Shown here: in pieces, positions 7,157 through 15,428 of the stretch
Layout: each line of letters begins with the position of its first letter
How positions within the stretch are numbered: the stretch's first letter is position 1
Assembly: GCA_964396845.1 (NCBI GenBank)
Contig: CAYNGH010000013.1
Location: forward strand, 1 to 41,038
Source of the DNA: CAYNGH01 sp964396845
GTDB taxonomy: Bacteria > Vulcanimicrobiota > JAJTBE01 > CAYNGH01
Length of the DNA: 41,038 nucleotides
Reading direction: 5' to 3'
The notes under the pieces: generated by a model
Told to the model about the DNA's origin: nothing
The model's database searches: none
Seen by the model: the letters and a program-made list of their open reading frames with translations, nothing else
Translations under genes and position numbers: made by a program

Positions 7157-8560
7157 TCATTCATCAACCCTGGGGCCATGGAGATGACTGCACATGGGAC
7201 AGCCCGATGACAGCCCTGCCCCGGACCAGCCGGTAATACCGCCGGGGATATTTGTCACGCCGGTTATCCCCTTTTGCAGAAGAATGCTTGATGCGGTGCT
7301 GGATCTGTGACCGCTACTGCACATCACATACACGGACTTATCTTTCAGCCGGTCAAACTGAGTGCGGGTATCAGGCACCGGGATATTCACAGCCCCGTCG
7401 ATATGGAACTTGTTAAACTCTCCCGGGGATCGGACATCCAGAAGGGTTATCTCACGGTTCTTCATGAGGGATTCAAGCTCTATAACCGACAACTGGGGAA
7501 GAGATTGAAACTTTCTCCCCGATGTGACCCAACGGTATAAACCCCCATCAAGCCAGCCGGCAATGTTGTCGAGGCCAACGCTCAAAAGACCCCCGGCAGC
7601 CTTCTCCACGTCCCCCACATCATGGGCCACTAACAGAATTTTCCGATCCGGAGGGAGAAGCCAGCCCGCAAAGGTGGCAAAGTTGCCTGTTATGTCAATA
7701 TTTATTGCTCCGGGAATATGCTGGCCTCCGAAACATGCGGGGCTCCTTACATCCAGAATCAGGGCCCCGGCATCGATATGGTTTTGAAACTCCGTCGGTT
7801 CCATGGCTTCAATGGGAGGGAGATCCTCCAGGAGGGTTGGCCCCCTGCCGTTAACAGCAGAACAACGGCTGAAGTGATCCGGTGCCTGAGGCATATCCGA
7901 AAGGAGAGCAGTCTTGAATTTTTCAAGAGTGTCAGGCTGAATCGACGGGTTGTATTTCCTTTCATAGCCTATGGTGGATGTGCGTTTTGCGCTCATGGCC
8001 TTGCCACATAAGGAACCTGCCCCGTGGGAGGGATATACCTCCACATGATCCGGCAGGGACATAAGTTTGCCTATGCTTGCAAAAAGTTTCTCCGCCAGTT
8101 CATCAGCCCTGCCGGGAAACAGGTCCGGCCTGCCCACATCTCCCACAAACAGAGTGTCGCCGGTGAAAGCCGCCACAGGTTCATCTCCCCGGGATGTGTC
8201 GGTGACAACATAGGTGACATGCTCCGTGGTATGGCCGGGAGTTTCCAGCACTTCAATCGACAAATGGTCAATTTCAAAGCGGTCCCCTTCTCCAACGGCC
8301 ATGTGCTCAAAAGAAGCCCCAGCGGAACGGGGAGCCACAATCTTTGCTCCGGTGAGCCGGGCAAGATCCATGTGTCCCGATATGAAATCCGCATGAAGAT
8401 GGGTTTCGATTATATGGGTAATCTGATAGCCCATCTTTTCCGCCTCGTCAATATAAATTTCCACATCCCTGGCGGGATCAATCACAGCACAACTGTTTCT
8501 GCCACCCAAGATATAGGACATGTTTGACAGGCCCTTGACAAAGAATTGTTTTATGAACAT
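7157..8560 (-). CDS. CstB-like persulfide dioxygenase with rhodanese domains
   Basis: A 467-residue three-domain protein. The N-terminal metallo-beta-lactamase fold (1-235) carries the mononuclear iron ligands of persulfide dioxygenases: His54 and His56 with Asp58 in THLHADF, His110 in TPGHTTEH and Asp135 in FTGDTLF. Cys185 in AGSLCG matches the extra cysteine typical of CstB-type enzymes. The middle rhodanese domain (about 250-345) has no catalytic cysteine (LLVAHDVGD) and is likely structural. The C-terminal rhodanese domain (about 355-450) has Cys414 in VMCSSGHRS. A final CPMC pair (454, 457) is an extra. Together these oxidise low-molecular-weight persulfides and move sulfane sulfur, giving sulfide detoxification in the cytoplasm. 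The ATG has GGAGG upstream. It appears monocistronic; no CsoR-like regulator is adjacent. Confidence 0.88.
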   Translation of the reverse strand: MFIKQFFVKGLSNMSYILGGRNSCAVIDPARDVEIYIDEAEKMGYQITHIIETHLHADFISGHMDLARLTGAKIVAPRSAGASFEHMAVGEGDRFEIDHLSIEVLETPGHTTEHVTYVVTDTSRGDEPVAAFTGDTLFVGDVGRPDLFPGRADELAEKLFASIGKLMSLPDHVEVYPSHGAGSLCGKAMSAKRTSTIGYERKYNPSIQPDTLEKFKTALLSDMPQAPDHFSRCSAVNGRGPTLLEDLPPIEAMEPTEFQNHIDAGALILDVRSPACFGGQHIPGAINIDITGNFATFAGWLLPPDRKILLVAHDVGDVEKAAGGLLSVGLDNIAGWLDGGLYRWVTSGRKFQSLPQLSVIELESLMKNREITLLDVRSPGEFNKFHIDGAVNIPVPDTRTQFDRLKDKSVYVMCSSGHRSSTASSILLQKGITGVTNIPGGITGWSGAGLSSGCPMCSHLHGPRVDE

Positions 8561-8612
8561 GGAAACCTCCCTGATTTTTTTAGCCTGATTTATAGTTACT
8601 CAAAATGCCGGC

Positions 8613-8618
8613 ATTATA
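8613..8618 (-). promoter_or_regulatory. Candidate -10 box for the persulfide dioxygenase gene
   Basis: TATAAT, an exact -10 match, on the minus strand about 53 bases upstream of the start codon. No good -35 partner is seen at 16-18 bases, so support is partial. Confidence 0.35.
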
Positions 8619-8722
8619 CAAATTTTCCCAACCCCGGCCAGATCCTTCAACAGGGAACCATATCAAATTATTCCTTGCACATTATGTTCCGTTCACTTCA
8701 GATCAATTAAAGGTTAATCTCT

Positions 8723-8751
8723 TTGCCGAGGGAATATAAGTAACATATAAA
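8723..8751 (+). promoter_or_regulatory. Candidate promoter of the radical SAM gene
   Basis: TTGCCG (8723-8728) and TATAAA (8746-8751) with a 17-base spacer, 27 bases before the ATG at 8779. Confidence 0.45.
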
Positions 8752-8778
8752 CAATATTTAGACAGAGATGATAAACAA

Positions 8779-10275
8779 ATGAACTTACTCATGGTATATC
8801 CCCGGTGCCCCGACACCTTCTGGAGCTTTCGAAAAGTACTCCCCTTCATATCAAAGAAAGCCGCTTATCCTCCCCTGGGTCTGCTCACAGTGGCTTCCAT
8901 GGTCCCCGATGACTGGAACAAACGACTGATTGACCTCAATGTAAGTGATCTTGAAGACGAAGATATTCAATGGGCCGACATGGTGTTCATAAGCGCCATG
9001 CTGGTGCAGAAAACCAGCGCCCAGGAAGTCATTGACCGATGCAGTGATGCCGGGGTCAGGGTTGTGGCAGGAGGTCCTGCTTTCACTACCAACAGCGAAG
9101 CATTCCAAAGGGTGGATCACCTGGTATTGAACGAAGCGGAAGTTACCCTGCAGCCCTTCATCGAAGACCTTGAATCAGGCCGGGCAAAAAAGTTCTATAC
9201 CGACACCGCCAAGCCGGATTTGAATGAAACTCCCCTGCCCATGTGGTCCCTGATAGACCAGAATGATTATGCATCCATGGCAGTTCAATATTCCCGGGGT
9301 TGTCCATTCAACTGCGAATTCTGCGATATTGTCATCATGAACGGAAGAATCCCCCGCGCCAAGTCGCCCCAACAAATGATCCGGGAGCTGGACAATCTAT
9401 ATGAAGGAGGCTGGAGAGGCTCTGTTTTCATTGTGGATGACAACTTCATCGGAAACAAGAACAAGGTCAAGGAGATGCTCCCGGAAGTGATAAAATGGCA
9501 GAAGGAGAGAAAATATCCTTTTTATCTCTCCACCGAGGCCAGCATCAACCTTGCCGATGATGAAGAACTGATGAAGATGATGAGCGAGGCCAATTTCTAC
9601 AAGGTCTTCATCGGCCTTGAAACCCCATCCGTCAACAGCCTGAAGGAATGCGGAAAATTCCTCAACGCATCCTGCGACCTTGCCGAATCGGTAAGAACCA
9701 TCCACAGCAACGGGATGCAGGTAATGGGCGGTTTCATTGTCGGCTTTGACAGCGATAACGAATCCATATTTGACAACCAGATCCGATTCATCCAGCAGAT
9801 CGGAGTTGTCACGGCAATGGTGGGGATTCTCACTGCCCTGCCCCAGACCCGCCTTTGGAAAAGACTCAAGGAAGAAAACCGACTCCTGGCGGACTCCACC
9901 GGCGAGAATACCGACGGAAGCCTCAATTTCAAGCCTGTGATTGACAGCAGAGTTCTGATGGAAGGCTACCGGAAAATCATATCCACCATATACTCCCCAT
10001 CAATGTATTACCAGAGAATCTTCAAATTCCTGGAAAGCTACAAGCCTACTATGAAAAGCCGGCTTACACTAAAACATATCAAGGTGTTTCTCCTGAGCAC
10101 ATGGAAACTGGGAGTTATCGACAAATCCCGGGCTAAATACTGGAAACTTATCCTGAAGACCCTGTTCACAAAGATAAAAGCCCTGCCCACCGCAGTGGAG
10201 CTGGCCATATTCGGCCTTCACTTTGAGCAGGTTGCCGATATGATCCTCTCCTCCCGTCAGCCTCTCCACCAGTAA
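8779..10275 (+). CDS. B12-binding-domain radical SAM protein
   Basis: A 498-residue protein of the B12-binding radical SAM class. The N-terminal cobalamin-binding-like Rossmann domain (1-140) includes PPLGLLTVAS, a DLN segment and VVAGGPAFT. The radical SAM core (about 165-390) has the cluster motif Cys175-x3-Cys179-x2-Cys182 (RGCPFNCEFC), then VDDNFIG and the IGLETP strand. The C-terminal helical region (390-498) resembles the DUF4070 extension seen in this class. No clear His ligand motif (DxHxxG) is seen in the B12 domain, which is common in this subgroup. The substrate is unknown; relatives act in hopanoid, lipid and cofactor modification. It stands alone between a hairpin and a divergent gene, so it is probably monocistronic. 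Confidence 0.87.
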   Translation: MNLLMVYPRCPDTFWSFRKVLPFISKKAAYPPLGLLTVASMVPDDWNKRLIDLNVSDLEDEDIQWADMVFISAMLVQKTSAQEVIDRCSDAGVRVVAGGPAFTTNSEAFQRVDHLVLNEAEVTLQPFIEDLESGRAKKFYTDTAKPDLNETPLPMWSLIDQNDYASMAVQYSRGCPFNCEFCDIVIMNGRIPRAKSPQQMIRELDNLYEGGWRGSVFIVDDNFIGNKNKVKEMLPEVIKWQKERKYPFYLSTEASINLADDEELMKMMSEANFYKVFIGLETPSVNSLKECGKFLNASCDLAESVRTIHSNGMQVMGGFIVGFDSDNESIFDNQIRFIQQIGVVTAMVGILTALPQTRLWKRLKEENRLLADSTGENTDGSLNFKPVIDSRVLMEGYRKIISTIYSPSMYYQRIFKFLESYKPTMKSRLTLKHIKVFLLSTWKLGVIDKSRAKYWKLILKTLFTKIKALPTAVELAIFGLHFEQVADMILSSRQPLHQ

Positions 10276-10280
10276 AACCA

Positions 10281-10301
10281 CCGGGGAAACCATTTCCCCG
10301 G
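10281..10301 (+). terminator. Hairpin after the radical SAM gene
   Basis: A perfect 9-bp stem (CCGGGGAAA / TTTCCCCGG) with a 3-base loop, five bases after the stop codon. It lacks a T-tract, so it may be a weak or factor-assisted terminator. Confidence 0.5.
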
Positions 10302-10362
10302 CCTGAGTGTTATTAATGTTGCCTTGAAAATCCAACAACATTCATTATAACAGGAGGCCAAT

Positions 10363-10908
10363 ATGACGGATGATATAAAATCCCTTGACACTGCAACCTT
10401 TGCCGGGGGCTGTTTCTGGTGCATGGAAGGCCCATTTCGAAATCTGGAGGGAGTGACATCGGTCATATCGGGATATATCGGAGGACATGTAAAAAACCCC
10501 ACATATCAGGAAGTTTCATCAGGGGACACTGGCCATTATGAAGCGGTTCAAGTTACTTATGATCCCGGTATAGTCGGGTATGAGAAACTCCTAAATATTT
10601 TCTGGATGCAGATTGATCCCACCGACACCGGAGGGCAGTTTGCAGACCGGGGATCTCAATACAAAACCGCCATATTCTTCCACAGCGAAAAACAAAAGGA
10701 ACTGGCAGAAAAAGCCAAGAAGAATCTTAATGAATCAGGCAGGTTCATGGATCCCGTGGCGACAGAAATCCTGCCGGCATCAGAATTTTACCCCGCAGAA
10801 GAATACCACCAGCAGTATCACCAGAAAAACCCGTTCCATTACAAGCTATACCGCCACCATTCAGGCAGGGAATTGTACCTGGATGACACCTGGAGCGACA
10901 GGGTATAA
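10363..10908 (+). CDS. msrA: Peptide methionine sulfoxide reductase MsrA
   Basis: A 181-residue MsrA that reduces the S-epimer of methionine sulfoxide with thioredoxin. The signature GGCFWCMEGPF (nucleophile Cys17, plus Cys20) is near the N-terminus, followed by VISGYIGG, the YQEVSSGDTGHYEAVQV block and EYHQQYH. No C-terminal resolving cysteine is present, so recycling probably uses Cys20. No MsrB domain is fused. The start has AGGAGG upstream. It is convergent with arsC, only 23 bases apart. Confidence 0.95.
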   Translation: MTDDIKSLDTATFAGGCFWCMEGPFRNLEGVTSVISGYIGGHVKNPTYQEVSSGDTGHYEAVQVTYDPGIVGYEKLLNIFWMQIDPTDTGGQFADRGSQYKTAIFFHSEKQKELAEKAKKNLNESGRFMDPVATEILPASEFYPAEEYHQQYHQKNPFHYKLYRHHSGRELYLDDTWSDRV

Positions 10909-10931
10909 TAACCGGGGATCCTCAGCCCCAT

Positions 10932-11378
10932 TCAACTGCTCCGGGTCAGGCCCGTTTCCTTTTCTATGAACTCCCCGAGGGTTTCCCTGATGTCATCCCG
11001 AACCTTTCGAAAAAAACTGATTCTGTCTTCTTCAGGGCCGGAATATGTCGCCGGATCAGGAAACCCCAGGTGAGTCCGCCGGGCATTCTTCCAGCCGGGG
11101 ACATAAGGGCAGTTCTGCCGGGCATGATCGCACAGGGTGATGATATAATCAAACTCCACGTGGGAATAATCCCCGGGGCGGTGTACTCCCTGACTCTGTA
11201 TGTCGATTCCCGCCTCGTTCATTACCAGAACTGCCGTGGGATTTATCTCTGACGGCTCCACCCCCGCGGAGAGAGCTTGGACTTTGCCGGGAAACATGTG
11301 ATTCACAAACCCCTGGGCCATCTGGGATCGGCAGGAATTCCCGGTGCAAAGGAACATTATCTTAACCGGGCTGTTCAT
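10932..11378 (-). CDS. arsC: Arsenate reductase, thioredoxin-coupled type
   Basis: A 148-residue low-molecular-weight phosphatase-fold enzyme that reduces arsenate to arsenite. The P-loop is FLCTGNSCRSQMAQG with nucleophile Cys11. The relay cysteines Cys83 and Cys90 lie in ITLCDHARQNC, the pattern of the thioredoxin-coupled (pI258-like) class rather than the glutaredoxin class. The ATG at 11378 is chosen because AAGGAG lies nine bases before it; a GTG at 11405 in the same frame is less likely. It overlaps the end of acr3 by 17 bases, so the two are translated from one message with acr3 first. Confidence 0.93.
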   Translation of the reverse strand: MNSPVKIMFLCTGNSCRSQMAQGFVNHMFPGKVQALSAGVEPSEINPTAVLVMNEAGIDIQSQGVHRPGDYSHVEFDYIITLCDHARQNCPYVPGWKNARRTHLGFPDPATYSGPEEDRISFFRKVRDDIRETLGEFIEKETGLTRSS

Positions 11379-12504
11379 ACTTATATTCTCCTTCTTCGGT
11401 TTCACCCTTCGGGAACCAGTGGGTGGTTTTTTTGCAAATTTCCACCAACAACAGCATCACCGGCACTTCAATGAGAACCCCCACCACCGTGGCCAGTGCT
11501 GCGCCGGACCCCAGGCCGAATAATGTCGCCGCGGTGGCTATGGCCACCTCAAAATGATTGGAGGCTCCCACCAGGGCCGATGGTGCCGCGTCTTCATATT
11601 TCAACCTCAAAAACCGGGCTGCAATATATGTGATGAAGAATATCAGCAGGGTCTGAATCAGCAGTGGCACTGCAATATAAAGGATGGTCAAGGGATGTTC
11701 CAGTATGAGGAATCCCTTGAATGAAAACAGCAGAATCAATGTGAACAACAACGCCACAATGGAAACCGGAGTGAGATAGCGGATGAACTTTTCCCGGAAC
11801 CATTCCTCCCCCTTGTTCTTGAAAATCCACTGGCGGGTCAGATAGCCGAAGAACAGTGGTATCACCACATATATCAGCACTGACAGGATAATAGTCTGCC
11901 AGGGTATGGGCATGTTGTTCTGTTTCAGGAGAAACCCGCCAAGGGGCGCATAAAGAAACATCATGGCCAGGGAGTTGACTGCCACCATCACCAGAGTGTG
12001 GCCGTCATTGCCCCTGGAAAGATACCCCCACATCAGCACCATGGCAGTACAAGGGGCAATCCCCAAAAGTATCGCCCCGGAAATGTAAGACCGGTAAAGC
12101 TCCACGGTTTCCCCGGTGGTTGAGAGGATCTCCGTGCCGGGGATATACTCCCGGAACAGATGACCCAGAAAGTAAGTTGCGATGAAAAACATGGTAAAAG
12201 GCTTCACCAGCCAGTTTGCCACAAGAGTCAGAATGACCGGCTTCGGAGTCTTGCCAGCTCTTACCACCTCGGCAAAATCGATCTTCACCATTATGGGATA
12301 CATCATGAAGAACAGACATATGGCGATGGGTATGGACACCTGGTGAATCTCCATGGCTCCCAGCCTGCCGGCAAAATCAGGGGCCAACCGCCCCAGCATT
12401 ATTCCTGCCCCAATGCACAAAAGAACCCACAGGGTCAGGTATTTTTCAAATATGGACAGGCCCTTTCCATCAGGCTTGCAGTCATTAATCGGACAGCTTT
12501 CCAT
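11362..12504 (-). CDS. acr3: Arsenite efflux permease, Acr3 family
   Basis: A 380-residue, roughly ten-helix membrane protein that exports arsenite by secondary transport. Hallmarks are KPVILTLVANWLVKPF, GIAPCTAMVLMWGYLSRGN with the conserved Cys152, the ASNHFEVAIATA segment and LATVVGVLIEVPVML. An external-loop insertion (about 115-140, GTEILSTTGETVELYRS) is longer than in compact homologues. The ATG at 12504 has GGGGAG seven bases upstream; a start 23 codons earlier would lie inside the probable control region. Its partner arsC overlaps its 3' end. The divergent permease operon begins 136 bases away. Confidence 0.93.
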   Translation of the reverse strand: MESCPINDCKPDGKGLSIFEKYLTLWVLLCIGAGIMLGRLAPDFAGRLGAMEIHQVSIPIAICLFFMMYPIMVKIDFAEVVRAGKTPKPVILTLVANWLVKPFTMFFIATYFLGHLFREYIPGTEILSTTGETVELYRSYISGAILLGIAPCTAMVLMWGYLSRGNDGHTLVMVAVNSLAMMFLYAPLGGFLLKQNNMPIPWQTIILSVLIYVVIPLFFGYLTRQWIFKNKGEEWFREKFIRYLTPVSIVALLFTLILLFSFKGFLILEHPLTILYIAVPLLIQTLLIFFITYIAARFLRLKYEDAAPSALVGASNHFEVAIATAATLFGLGSGAALATVVGVLIEVPVMLLLVEICKKTTHWFPKGETEEGEYKYEQPG

Positions 12505-12535
12505 ATTCAATCTCCCCTTTCTTGAGCGTTTAATA

Positions 12536-12573
12536 TTCATATTTTCGATAATTTGAAAAATACCTTTTTTCAA
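12536..12573. promoter_or_regulatory. Candidate operator between the divergent arsenic operons
   Basis: Two overlapping dyads lie in the 136-base divergent region: TTCATATT / AATTTGAA (one mismatch, 6-base spacer) and TTGAAAAA / TTTTTCAA (perfect, 5-base spacer). AT-rich imperfect inverted repeats here fit an ArsR-type operator, but no arsR is in the window. Support comes only from symmetry and position. Confidence 0.35.
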
Positions 12574-12640
12574 GGAAGGAAATTTTCATGTTAAAGAAAA
12601 TAGTAAAATCATAACATCACTATCCATAAGGATCCGTCAA

Positions 12641-13840
12641 ATGGAAATGAAAGAATACCAGAAGTTTATTATCATACTTGGAGTCTTCCTTGGGGCATTT
12701 TATATGCCGGTGTTTGACCCAAATTTTCAAAAAGCCATAATAGAATCTTTCATCCTGTTAAACGACTACGCCCGGGAACATGTGCTATTCTGCCTTGTTC
12801 CTGCTTTTTTTATCGCCGGAGCCATCGGGGTTTTTGTCAGCCAGTCATCGGTTTTAAAATACCTGGGGGCAAAGGCGAAAAAATGGATCGCCTACTCGGT
12901 GGCCGCTATATCTGGCTGTATTCTGGCGGTATGTTCATGCACGGTGCTTCCCATATTTGCAGGAATATACAAGCGGGGAGCCGGCCTGGGGCCTGCTGTG
13001 GCCTTCCTGTATTCAGGGCCGGCCATCAATGTTCTGGCGATTATTCTCACGGCCAGGATCCTGGGATTCCAGCTGGGAATTGCCCGCGCCCTGGGAGCCA
13101 TAATATTCTCGGTGATAATCGGCATCCTGATGCAGTTGATATTCGGCAAGGAGGAAGACCAGCGCCAGGAAGGGTTCGCCCAACTGCCGGTGCCGGAGGA
13201 TCCCCGGAGCCTGTGGCAGTATGGGGTTTATTTTGCCTCAATGGTGGGGATACTGATTTTCGCCTCCTGGAGCAAGCCCGACCAGGATTCGGCAGAAGCA
13301 GCCAACAATGCTTTTGTGGAATTCTGGCTGAAGGTTCACAGCATCCAATGGTATCTTGCTGGTTTCTTCGCCCTGGTGCTGGCGGTGACACTCTACCTGT
13401 GGTTCACAAAGGACGAAATGAAGGAATGGGTGTCCCAGAGCTGGGAATTTGCCAGGCAGATTCTTCCTCTTCTCTTTGCCGGGGTTATGGTAGCAGGGTT
13501 CCTTCTGGGCAGGCCCGGCACCGATAACGGAATCATCCCCTCGGCATGGATTACCCAGCTGGTGGGGGGCAATTCCCTCTGGGCCAACTTCTTTGCTTCA
13601 ATATCGGGAGCATTGATGTACTTTGCCACCCTCACCGAGGTTCCCATCCTCCAGACCCTGATTGGCGCCGGAATGGGCAAAGGGCCGGCTCTGGCTCTTC
13701 TGCTGGCAGGGCCGGCTTTGTCCCTGCCCAACATGCTGGTTATCCGGGGGGTTCTTGGCACAAAAAAGACCCTGACTTATGTCAGCCTTGTGGTAATCCT
13801 TTCAACTGTGGCAGGGCTGATATACGGGTCAATTTTTTAA
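12641..13840 (+). CDS. Permease of the ArsP/DUF318 type
   Basis: A 399-residue membrane protein with about ten hydrophobic helices. The family signature is present in the first half: Cys93 in SGCILAV and Cys98-Ser-Cys100 in CSCTVLPIFAGIYKRGAG, followed by FLYSGPAINVLAI. The second half contains the matching ATLTEVPILQTL and LAGPALSLPNML. Permeases of this group next to arsM export trivalent organoarsenicals (ArsP) or act in other metalloid efflux. Its place as first gene before arsM suggests it removes the methylarsenite that ArsM makes, which is inference. The ATG is preceded by AAGGATC. Confidence 0.82.
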   Translation: MEMKEYQKFIIILGVFLGAFYMPVFDPNFQKAIIESFILLNDYAREHVLFCLVPAFFIAGAIGVFVSQSSVLKYLGAKAKKWIAYSVAAISGCILAVCSCTVLPIFAGIYKRGAGLGPAVAFLYSGPAINVLAIILTARILGFQLGIARALGAIIFSVIIGILMQLIFGKEEDQRQEGFAQLPVPEDPRSLWQYGVYFASMVGILIFASWSKPDQDSAEAANNAFVEFWLKVHSIQWYLAGFFALVLAVTLYLWFTKDEMKEWVSQSWEFARQILPLLFAGVMVAGFLLGRPGTDNGIIPSAWITQLVGGNSLWANFFASISGALMYFATLTEVPILQTLIGAGMGKGPALALLLAGPALSLPNMLVIRGVLGTKKTLTYVSLVVILSTVAGLIYGSIF

Positions 13841-13856
13841 GGAGAACACAAAACAT

Positions 13857-14639
13857 ATGAATCTTGAAGCATCGGAACTAAAAGAAAAAGTCAGGGAAAA
13901 ATATTCCAACATCGCCAAAAGTTCAGGCAACTGCTGTTGCGGAGGAAGTTGTTCTAATGCAGAAGTGGCACAAGGCATCGGTTATTCGCAACGGGAAATC
14001 CAGAAAGCTCCCTCGGGATCCAACATGGGTCTGGGATGCGGAAACCCCGTGGCCCTGTCCAGTATCAGCCGGGGGGATGTTGTGATAGACCTGGGTTGTG
14101 GTGGCGGGTTTGACTGCTTTCTTTCGGCGGAGGCGGTAGGGCCACAAGGCAGGGTAATCGGGGTGGACATGACCGACGAGATGATCCAGAAAGCCCGGAA
14201 GAACGCCATGGAGATTGACTGTCAGAACGTGGAATTTCGAAAGGGAGAGATCGAAAATCTCCCCATCGAGGATTCAACAGCCCACAAGCTTATTTCCAAC
14301 TGCGTAATCAACCTTTCAACAGACAAGCCCCGCTGTTTCCGGGAAGCATGGAGAGTCCTGAAATCCGGGGGGGAGATATTCATCTCGGATATTGTTCTTT
14401 CCAAGCCACTTCCCCCGGAGATGAAGGATTCCATCGAAAGCTACGTGGGATGCATCGCCGGGGCTTCCCTGTATGAAGATTATCTGGATATGATTAAAAA
14501 AGCAGGCTTCAAAGAAATAACAGTGCTGAAGGATGAACTGTTTCCCACCGGGGGAAACAGTTCCGGCGGGTCATGCTGTGGTGAAGGGCTTGTTCTGGAC
14601 CAGGTCAGGAGTATCACAGTCCATGGGAAAAAACTGTAA
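13857..14639 (+). CDS. arsM: Arsenite S-adenosylmethionine methyltransferase
   Basis: A 260-residue ArsM that methylates trivalent arsenic using SAM. The glycine motif is VIDLGCGGGFDC (76-87). The three arsenic-binding cysteines expected from studied ArsM proteins are Cys61 (GLGCGNP), Cys149 (ISNCVINLS) and Cys199 (YVGCIAGA). Extra cysteine clusters occur near the N-terminus (NCCCGGSC, 25-32) and near the C-terminus (GGSCCGEG). Such additional clusters are common in bacterial ArsM and may hand over arsenic. AAGGAG lies 11 bases upstream of the ATG. It follows the permease by 16 bases. Confidence 0.94.
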   Translation: MNLEASELKEKVREKYSNIAKSSGNCCCGGSCSNAEVAQGIGYSQREIQKAPSGSNMGLGCGNPVALSSISRGDVVIDLGCGGGFDCFLSAEAVGPQGRVIGVDMTDEMIQKARKNAMEIDCQNVEFRKGEIENLPIEDSTAHKLISNCVINLSTDKPRCFREAWRVLKSGGEIFISDIVLSKPLPPEMKDSIESYVGCIAGASLYEDYLDMIKKAGFKEITVLKDELFPTGGNSSGGSCCGEGLVLDQVRSITVHGKKL

Positions 14640-14663
14640 CAATAATTCAAAGGAGTAATCAAC

Positions 14664-14903
14664 ATGAAAAACATTCTGGTTCTGGGATCTGGATGTCCCA
14701 AGTGCAAGAAGCTGGCCCAGATGGTGGAAGAGGTCGCAACGGGAATGGGAATCGATTACAAGGTGGAAAAGGTCACCGACATCAACCAGATAATGTCCTT
14801 CGGAGTGATGGTCACCCCGGCCCTGGTGGTGGATGGCAATTTAAAACTCTCGGGAAAACTGCCGGGCAAGGAAGAGCTTGAAAAGTTACTTTCACAGGAA
14901 TAA
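14664..14903 (+). CDS. Small redox-active disulfide (thioredoxin-like) protein
   Basis: A 79-residue glutaredoxin-like protein with the active-site pair Cys11-Pro-Lys-Cys14 near the end of the first strand, and a cis-proline in VMVTPALVVDG. It belongs with the short TM0996/MTH895-like group. Genes of this type recur in arsenic and permease operons, where they may supply reducing equivalents to ArsC/ArsM or handle the metalloid. AAAGGAG lies upstream, and it is 24 bases after arsM. Confidence 0.88.
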   Translation: MKNILVLGSGCPKCKKLAQMVEEVATGMGIDYKVEKVTDINQIMSFGVMVTPALVVDGNLKLSGKLPGKEELEKLLSQE

Positions 14904-14918
14904 CAAAGGGAGGCCATC

Positions 14919-15428
14919 ATGAAGGCAAAAAAAGCCATAACCGCGTTTTTACTTTTATTTGTTGGGGTCAGCATCATATATCTGTTTATATCCGGCGGTG
15001 TCAAGGCATCCCCCGGTGCCCCGGAATCACCCCGGGTCACATCAGAAGCCGAACCGAAGGAGGATGAGAAAACCGCTGAATCACCCAACCGGGTTGAAGT
15101 GATATACTTTCACGGAAACCGCCGTTGCGGGGCCTGCTCATATATCGAAAGCTACTCCAGAGAAGCAGTGCAGGAGAACTTCCCGGATCAGCTCAGAGAT
15201 GGCACTGTAGTATTCAAGACAGTCAATGTCCAATCAACGGGCAACAACAGATATCTGCAGAAATACGAGATTTCCCACCAGACAGTAATAATATCGGAAA
15301 TCAGGGACGGCGAGGAAGTCAACTGGCGAAAACTGGATCAGGTCTGGCAGCTGGTCAATTCCCGGCCCCAGTTTGTGGATTTTGTGTCGGCCCAGGTCAA
15401 AGAAACAATGGAGAAAAACAATCAATGA
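14919..15428 (+). CDS. arsF: ArsF-like membrane-anchored thioredoxin-fold protein
   Basis: A 169-residue protein with an uncleaved-looking N-terminal helix (6-26), an acidic Pro/Glu linker (30-57) and an extracytoplasmic thioredoxin-like domain with Cys70-Gly-Ala-Cys73 (RRCGACSYIESY). This pattern fits the ArsF family found in operons for reduction and efflux of aromatic arsenicals. Its stop overlaps the start of the ArsG-like transporter (ATGA), so they are coupled and probably act together. The family name is from recollection of the domain pattern. Confidence 0.75.
   Translation: MKAKKAITAFLLLFVGVSIIYLFISGGVKASPGAPESPRVTSEAEPKEDEKTAESPNRVEVIYFHGNRRCGACSYIESYSREAVQENFPDQLRDGTVVFKTVNVQSTGNNRYLQKYEISHQTVIISEIRDGEEVNWRKLDQVWQLVNSRPQFVDFVSAQVKETMEKNNQ

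Noticed and set aside
8024..8527. A long open frame opposite the persulfide dioxygenase gene.
   Set aside because: It is antisense to a clear three-domain enzyme, has no recognisable motifs and no ribosome-binding site.
8595..8604. GTTACTCAAA in the persulfide dioxygenase promoter region, resembling the arm of the inverted-repeat element.
   Set aside because: Only ten bases match, with no second arm and no internal similarity; chance is likely.
10909..10931. Weak GGGG/CCCC hairpin between msrA and arsC as a terminator.
   Set aside because: The stem is only four pairs with no T-tract.
12883..13527. A 214-codon frame inside the permease gene.
   Set aside because: It is a +1/+2 shadow of the ArsP-like gene, with glycine/arginine-rich, non-protein-like content.
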